35,188 nt of DNA from an uncultured Bacteroidales bacterium (GTDB taxonomy: Bacteria > Bacteroidota > Bacteroidia > Bacteroidales > UBA932): the NCBI GenBank assembly GCA_945870315.1, contig CAMBRR010000015.1:1-35188 (forward strand). Reading direction: 5' to 3'. The translations under genes and the position numbers were made by a program. Below, piece by piece: positions 32,102 to 35,188 of this stretch. The first letter of the stretch is position 1. Every line of letters begins with the position of its first letter. A model generated the notes under the pieces. It ran no database searches and had not been told where the DNA came from. It worked only from the letters and a program-made list of their open reading frames with translations.

Positions 32102-33496
32102 ATGGATAGAAAAGAATTCTTGAGGAATCTTGGATTCCTGACTGCGGGCGCTGCCCTGCTTTCCTCGGAACAAGTGCTCAGCGCTTCTCCTGTTCCGACT
32201 GACAATGAGGTGGATTTTCCTGTCAAAGGATTGAAGGCCAATGTGAAGGGACCTGTAAAAGTTATCATCATTGGTGCCGGAAACAGGGGCAGGACCTATG
32301 CGGAATATGCCAAGAAATTCCCTGAATGTATGCAGGTGGTTGGGGTGTCCGATATCCGTGAAAGCCGTAAGAATGCGATGGGGGATCGCTTCGGAATTCC
32401 TCAGGAGCATCGGTTCGGTGATTGGAGCGAGGTTTTTTCAGTTCCTCGATTTGCGGATGCCGTGGTGATATCCACTCCGGATGACACTCATTATCATCCT
32501 TGTATGAAGGCTCTTCAGTGGGGTTATGACGTGCTTCTGGAAAAGCCGGTTGCCCAGAGCGAGAAGGAATGTACCGACATCGCCGCCCAGGCTCACAAAT
32601 ATGGCAGAATCGTAGCCGTGTGCCATGTATTGCGTTACAGCCCTTATTTCAGGGCTATGTATCAGGCCATTCATTCCGGTATGATAGGAAAACTCATCAG
32701 TATCCAGCATATGGAGCCGATTGAGTGCCGCCATATGGCGCATTCGTATGTTCGTGGCAACTGGAGGGATTCCAAAAAGACGACTCCTATCATTCTTGCC
32801 AAGAGTTGTCACGACCTGGACATCCTTCGTTGGTTTGTCGGAAAGCCTTGCAAGAGCATTGTTGCAGACGGTTCCCTCACCTGGTTCAAGAGTGAGAATG
32901 CCCCAGAGGGCGCTCCGAAACGTTGTACTGACGGATGCCCGGTGGAAAGCACCTGTCCTTATTCCGCAATAGACATATATGTGAAGAGGAAGCAGCATTT
33001 GGGCGTGTTTGACCTGAAGAACCCGAAGGATGAGAGTGAGATTATGTCCAAGATTTCAGATCCGTCAAATGAATGGGGCCGCTGTGTCTATTATTGTGAC
33101 AACGACCAGCCGGATCATTTCGTGAGTGAGATGGTGTTTGAAGACGGGACCACGGCATCCTTCTCAATGGAGGCGTTCACTCCTTACGGGGGCCGTCGCA
33201 CCAGGGTTATGGGCACCACGGGTTATATAGAGGGTGATGGCAAACAGTTCACTGTCTATGAATTCCGCAGCAATCGCAAGTTGGTCTGGGACAAGAAGAT
33301 ATCTGATATTCCTGAGTACAAGGGTTCCGGCCACGGCGGCGGAGATATGGCTTTGGTATGCGATTTCCTTGAGGCTGTTTCTGCTCACGACGAATCTCTG
33401 CTGACAAGCAGTATAGATGCTTCCATCGAGAGTCACGTGATGGGTTTCCGGGCTGAGAAAAGCCGCCTCTCCCGCAAAAAAGTCGAGGTCAAATAA
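32102..33496 (+). CDS. Gfo/Idh/MocA-family oxidoreductase with a Tat-like leader
   Basis: NAD(P)-dependent sugar oxidoreductase or related enzyme of 464 aa. The N-terminus MDRKEFLRNLGFLTAGAALL resembles a Tat signal, but the twin arginine is RK. The Rossmann fold has VIIIGAGNRGRTYAEYA (GAGNRG 58-63), VVISTPDDTHY, the signature EKPVA (147-151, Lys148) and KSCHDLDILRWFVG with His237. A cysteine group, CTDGCPVESTC (275-285), and two later Cys (328, 332) fall in the second domain and could hold metal. It is 4 bp after the GH2-epimerase gene, suggesting joint sugar breakdown. Relatives include GH109-type hydrolases that use NAD without net oxidation, so a glycosidase role is possible. The substrate is unknown. 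Confidence 0.88.
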   Translation: MDRKEFLRNLGFLTAGAALLSSEQVLSASPVPTDNEVDFPVKGLKANVKGPVKVIIIGAGNRGRTYAEYAKKFPECMQVVGVSDIRESRKNAMGDRFGIPQEHRFGDWSEVFSVPRFADAVVISTPDDTHYHPCMKALQWGYDVLLEKPVAQSEKECTDIAAQAHKYGRIVAVCHVLRYSPYFRAMYQAIHSGMIGKLISIQHMEPIECRHMAHSYVRGNWRDSKKTTPIILAKSCHDLDILRWFVGKPCKSIVADGSLTWFKSENAPEGAPKRCTDGCPVESTCPYSAIDIYVKRKQHLGVFDLKNPKDESEIMSKISDPSNEWGRCVYYCDNDQPDHFVSEMVFEDGTTASFSMEAFTPYGGRRTRVMGTTGYIEGDGKQFTVYEFRSNRKLVWDKKISDIPEYKGSGHGGGDMALVCDFLEAVSAHDESLLTSSIDASIESHVMGFRAEKSRLSRKKVEVK

Positions 33497-33509
33497 TCTG
33501 AAAATTTTG

Positions 33510-33517
33510 TACTTTTG
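33510..33517 (+). promoter_or_regulatory. -7 element upstream of the AAA-ATPase gene
   Basis: TACTTTTG matches TAnnTTTG 37 bp before the ATG. No TTTG at the correct distance upstream; single-element support only. Confidence 0.45.
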
Positions 33518-33554
33518 TGAGGATATGACAGTTTGAACGCATATTTGAGACGTT

Positions 33555-35117
33555 ATGGAGAACAAAAGGACACTTAAACGCCTGCCGGTTGGCATTCAGA
33601 CGTTCGAAAAGATTGTTGATGAAGACTATTTGTACATTGACAAGACGGAGTGTATATACAAGATGCTCAGGCACAGTAATTACATATTCCTGAGTCGTCC
33701 ACGTCGTTTCGGAAAGTCGTTGCTGGTCTCAACGCTCCAGAGTTATTTTGAGGGGAAAAGGGAATTGTTCAAAGGTTTGTATATTCACGATGTCGAGAAG
33801 GAATGGACGGAATACCCGGTGCTGAAATTCAGTATGGCTTCCGCAAAGCACACTGATGCGGCTCAACTGAATTCGTTTCTTGGAACTATGCTTGAGAGGG
33901 AGGAGCAGCGGTGGGGAATCGACTCACACAGGCAGTATGCCAATGAGCGGTTGACGGACCTCATCCTGACAGCTCACAAGATGACAGGCAGGAAGGTGGT
34001 TGTCCTCATTGATGAATATGACGCTCCTTTGCTTGATGTCTCTAACAACGGTGTTTTGCTGGATGAGATGCGTCAGATAATGCGGAATTTCTACTCTCCT
34101 CTGAAGGATTGTGATCCATATCTCCAGTTTGTCTTCATTACCGGCATAACCAAGTTCTCCCAACTCAGCGTCTTCAGCGAATTGAATAATCTGAAGAATA
34201 TCTCGTTGCTTCCGGAATTTGCGACCATCTGCGGTATCAGCGAGGAGGAGGTGCTCAATCAGATGTCTGATTATCTTGACGATTATGCCGAAGCTAACGG
34301 CATTACGAGGGGCGAGGCTATGTCCGAACTCAAGCATCAGTACGACGGCTATCACTTTACTTGGCCATCACCGGATATGTACAACCCTTTCAGCCTTCTC
34401 AATTCGCTTCAGGACAAGATGCTGAAAAGCTATTGGTTTGAGAGCGGTACGCCGACTTTCCTTATTGAGAAATTGCGGGAGTTTCATTTTGTCCCTTCAA
34501 TGTTCAAGCCGACAATGAAGATGGCTTCGGCTTTTGATGCACCGATGGAGAGTTTGAAGTCGGTCACCCCCTTGCTGTATCAGAGCGGTTACATCACTAT
34601 TAAGGGATATGACAAGGTTTCCCGCCTTTACACCCTGGACGTTCCAAACCGGGAAATCCGCATTGGCCTGATGGAGAGTCTTCTGCCGAATTATGTGCAG
34701 GTTGATCCTTACAATGGACTAACGAGTGTGGGCCAGATGTACCTTGCACTCTACAATGACAATCTCGAAGAGATGCTCCGCATCCTTCAGGAGTATCTGC
34801 TGACCATCCCTCAGTGCGACAATACGAACTATGAGGGTCACTATCAGCAACTTCTCTATGTCATCTTCTCCCTTCTTGGCAGATATGTAGATGTTGAGGT
34901 TCGCACCTCTGATGGACGCGTGGATATGGTGATGAACAGCGGCAAGGCCCTCTACCTCTTTGAACTCAAACTGAACAAGTCAGCAGAGGCTGCAATGTCC
35001 CAGATCAACCTCAAAGACTACCCGTCGCGCTTTGCCCTCAGTGGCCTTCCTATCGTAAAGGTCGGCATCAACTTCGATTCTGTCCGGCACACGATTGATG
35101 ATTGGGTGATTGAATAG
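33555..35117 (+). CDS. AAA-ATPase-like protein with C-terminal PD-(D/E)XK nuclease domain
   Basis: A 520-aa cytoplasmic protein of the Bacteroidota-rich AAA-ATPase_like (PF09820) type. The start VGIQTFEKIVDEDYLYIDKT is typical. Next come the P-loop variant SRPRRFGKSLL (about 47-57) and Walker B VVVLIDEYDAPLL (about 148-160). FVFITGITKFSQLSVFSELN and the later region DGYHFTWPSPDMYNPFSLLN are characteristic family segments. The C-terminus has a restriction-like nuclease core, GRVDMVMNSGKALYLFELK, with Asp near 457 and ExK near 471-473. The family is usually multi-copy per genome; its function is unknown, with mobile-element or defence roles suggested. No partner gene is visible; the last 71 bp of the window show nothing I can assign. 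Confidence 0.9.
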   Translation: MENKRTLKRLPVGIQTFEKIVDEDYLYIDKTECIYKMLRHSNYIFLSRPRRFGKSLLVSTLQSYFEGKRELFKGLYIHDVEKEWTEYPVLKFSMASAKHTDAAQLNSFLGTMLEREEQRWGIDSHRQYANERLTDLILTAHKMTGRKVVVLIDEYDAPLLDVSNNGVLLDEMRQIMRNFYSPLKDCDPYLQFVFITGITKFSQLSVFSELNNLKNISLLPEFATICGISEEEVLNQMSDYLDDYAEANGITRGEAMSELKHQYDGYHFTWPSPDMYNPFSLLNSLQDKMLKSYWFESGTPTFLIEKLREFHFVPSMFKPTMKMASAFDAPMESLKSVTPLLYQSGYITIKGYDKVSRLYTLDVPNREIRIGLMESLLPNYVQVDPYNGLTSVGQMYLALYNDNLEEMLRILQEYLLTIPQCDNTNYEGHYQQLLYVIFSLLGRYVDVEVRTSDGRVDMVMNSGKALYLFELKLNKSAEAAMSQINLKDYPSRFALSGLPIVKVGINFDSVRHTIDDWVIE

Positions 35118-35188
35118 TTGCAGTGAATATTTATTACTCAATGTTATAAATGCAGATTTTTCAAGAGAAGTTTGTCTTTGTAATGATA

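Overview
The window is chromosomal DNA of a member of the Bacteroidota, most likely order Bacteroidales. Three things point there: a 13-gene division and wall (dcw) cluster in the Bacteroidota order without murF or ddl; promoters of the TTTG-N19/20-TAnnTTTG type; and mostly no Shine-Dalgarno sequences. Family-specific genes (DUF4783 next to rlmH, the PF09820-type AAA/nuclease protein, a GH2 lipoprotein) agree. I cannot name the genus. No tRNA, rRNA, CRISPR array, insertion sequence or integrase was seen.

Layout. 73-2517 (minus): a fused Wzz/Wzc capsule or exopolysaccharide tyrosine kinase. 2796-18043 (plus): mraZ, rsmH, ftsL-like, ftsI, murE, mraY, murD, ftsW, murG, murC, ftsQ, ftsA, ftsZ, with gaps of 40 bp or less and several stop/start overlaps, so probably one or a few long transcripts making lipid II and the divisome. 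18045-20632 (minus): purM-purH, meeting ftsZ tail to tail with 1 bp between stop codons. 20854-21258 (minus): a small exported DUF4783 protein. 21324-25386 (plus): rlmH and a 1194-residue multi-pass histidine kinase, convergent with a sigma54-activator response regulator (25401-26549, minus). 26641-28867 (plus): cmk, ispH and efp. 28894-29040: a strong terminator followed by an array of small hairpins. 29146-33496 (plus): a lipoprotein fusing a GH2 glycosidase to an aldose 1-epimerase, with a Gfo/Idh oxidoreductase 4 bp downstream. 33555-35117 (plus): an AAA-ATPase/PD-(D/E)XK protein.

Most interesting region: 20.7-26.6 kb. The response regulator has receiver and AAA+ sigma54 domains but no DNA-binding domain and a GAFTSA loop. 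Nearby lie two minus-strand sigma54-type (-24/-12) sites with correct GG-N10-GC spacing: one just upstream of the DUF4783 gene, and a nearly perfect one just after that gene, followed by about 40 bp and a 14-bp-stem hairpin. The second arrangement looks like a sigma54-dependent small RNA of about 95 nt. Taken together this suggests a local sigma54 circuit (sensor kinase, activator without an enhancer-binding domain, exported protein, sRNA). The sites and domains are read from the sequence; the circuit is inference.
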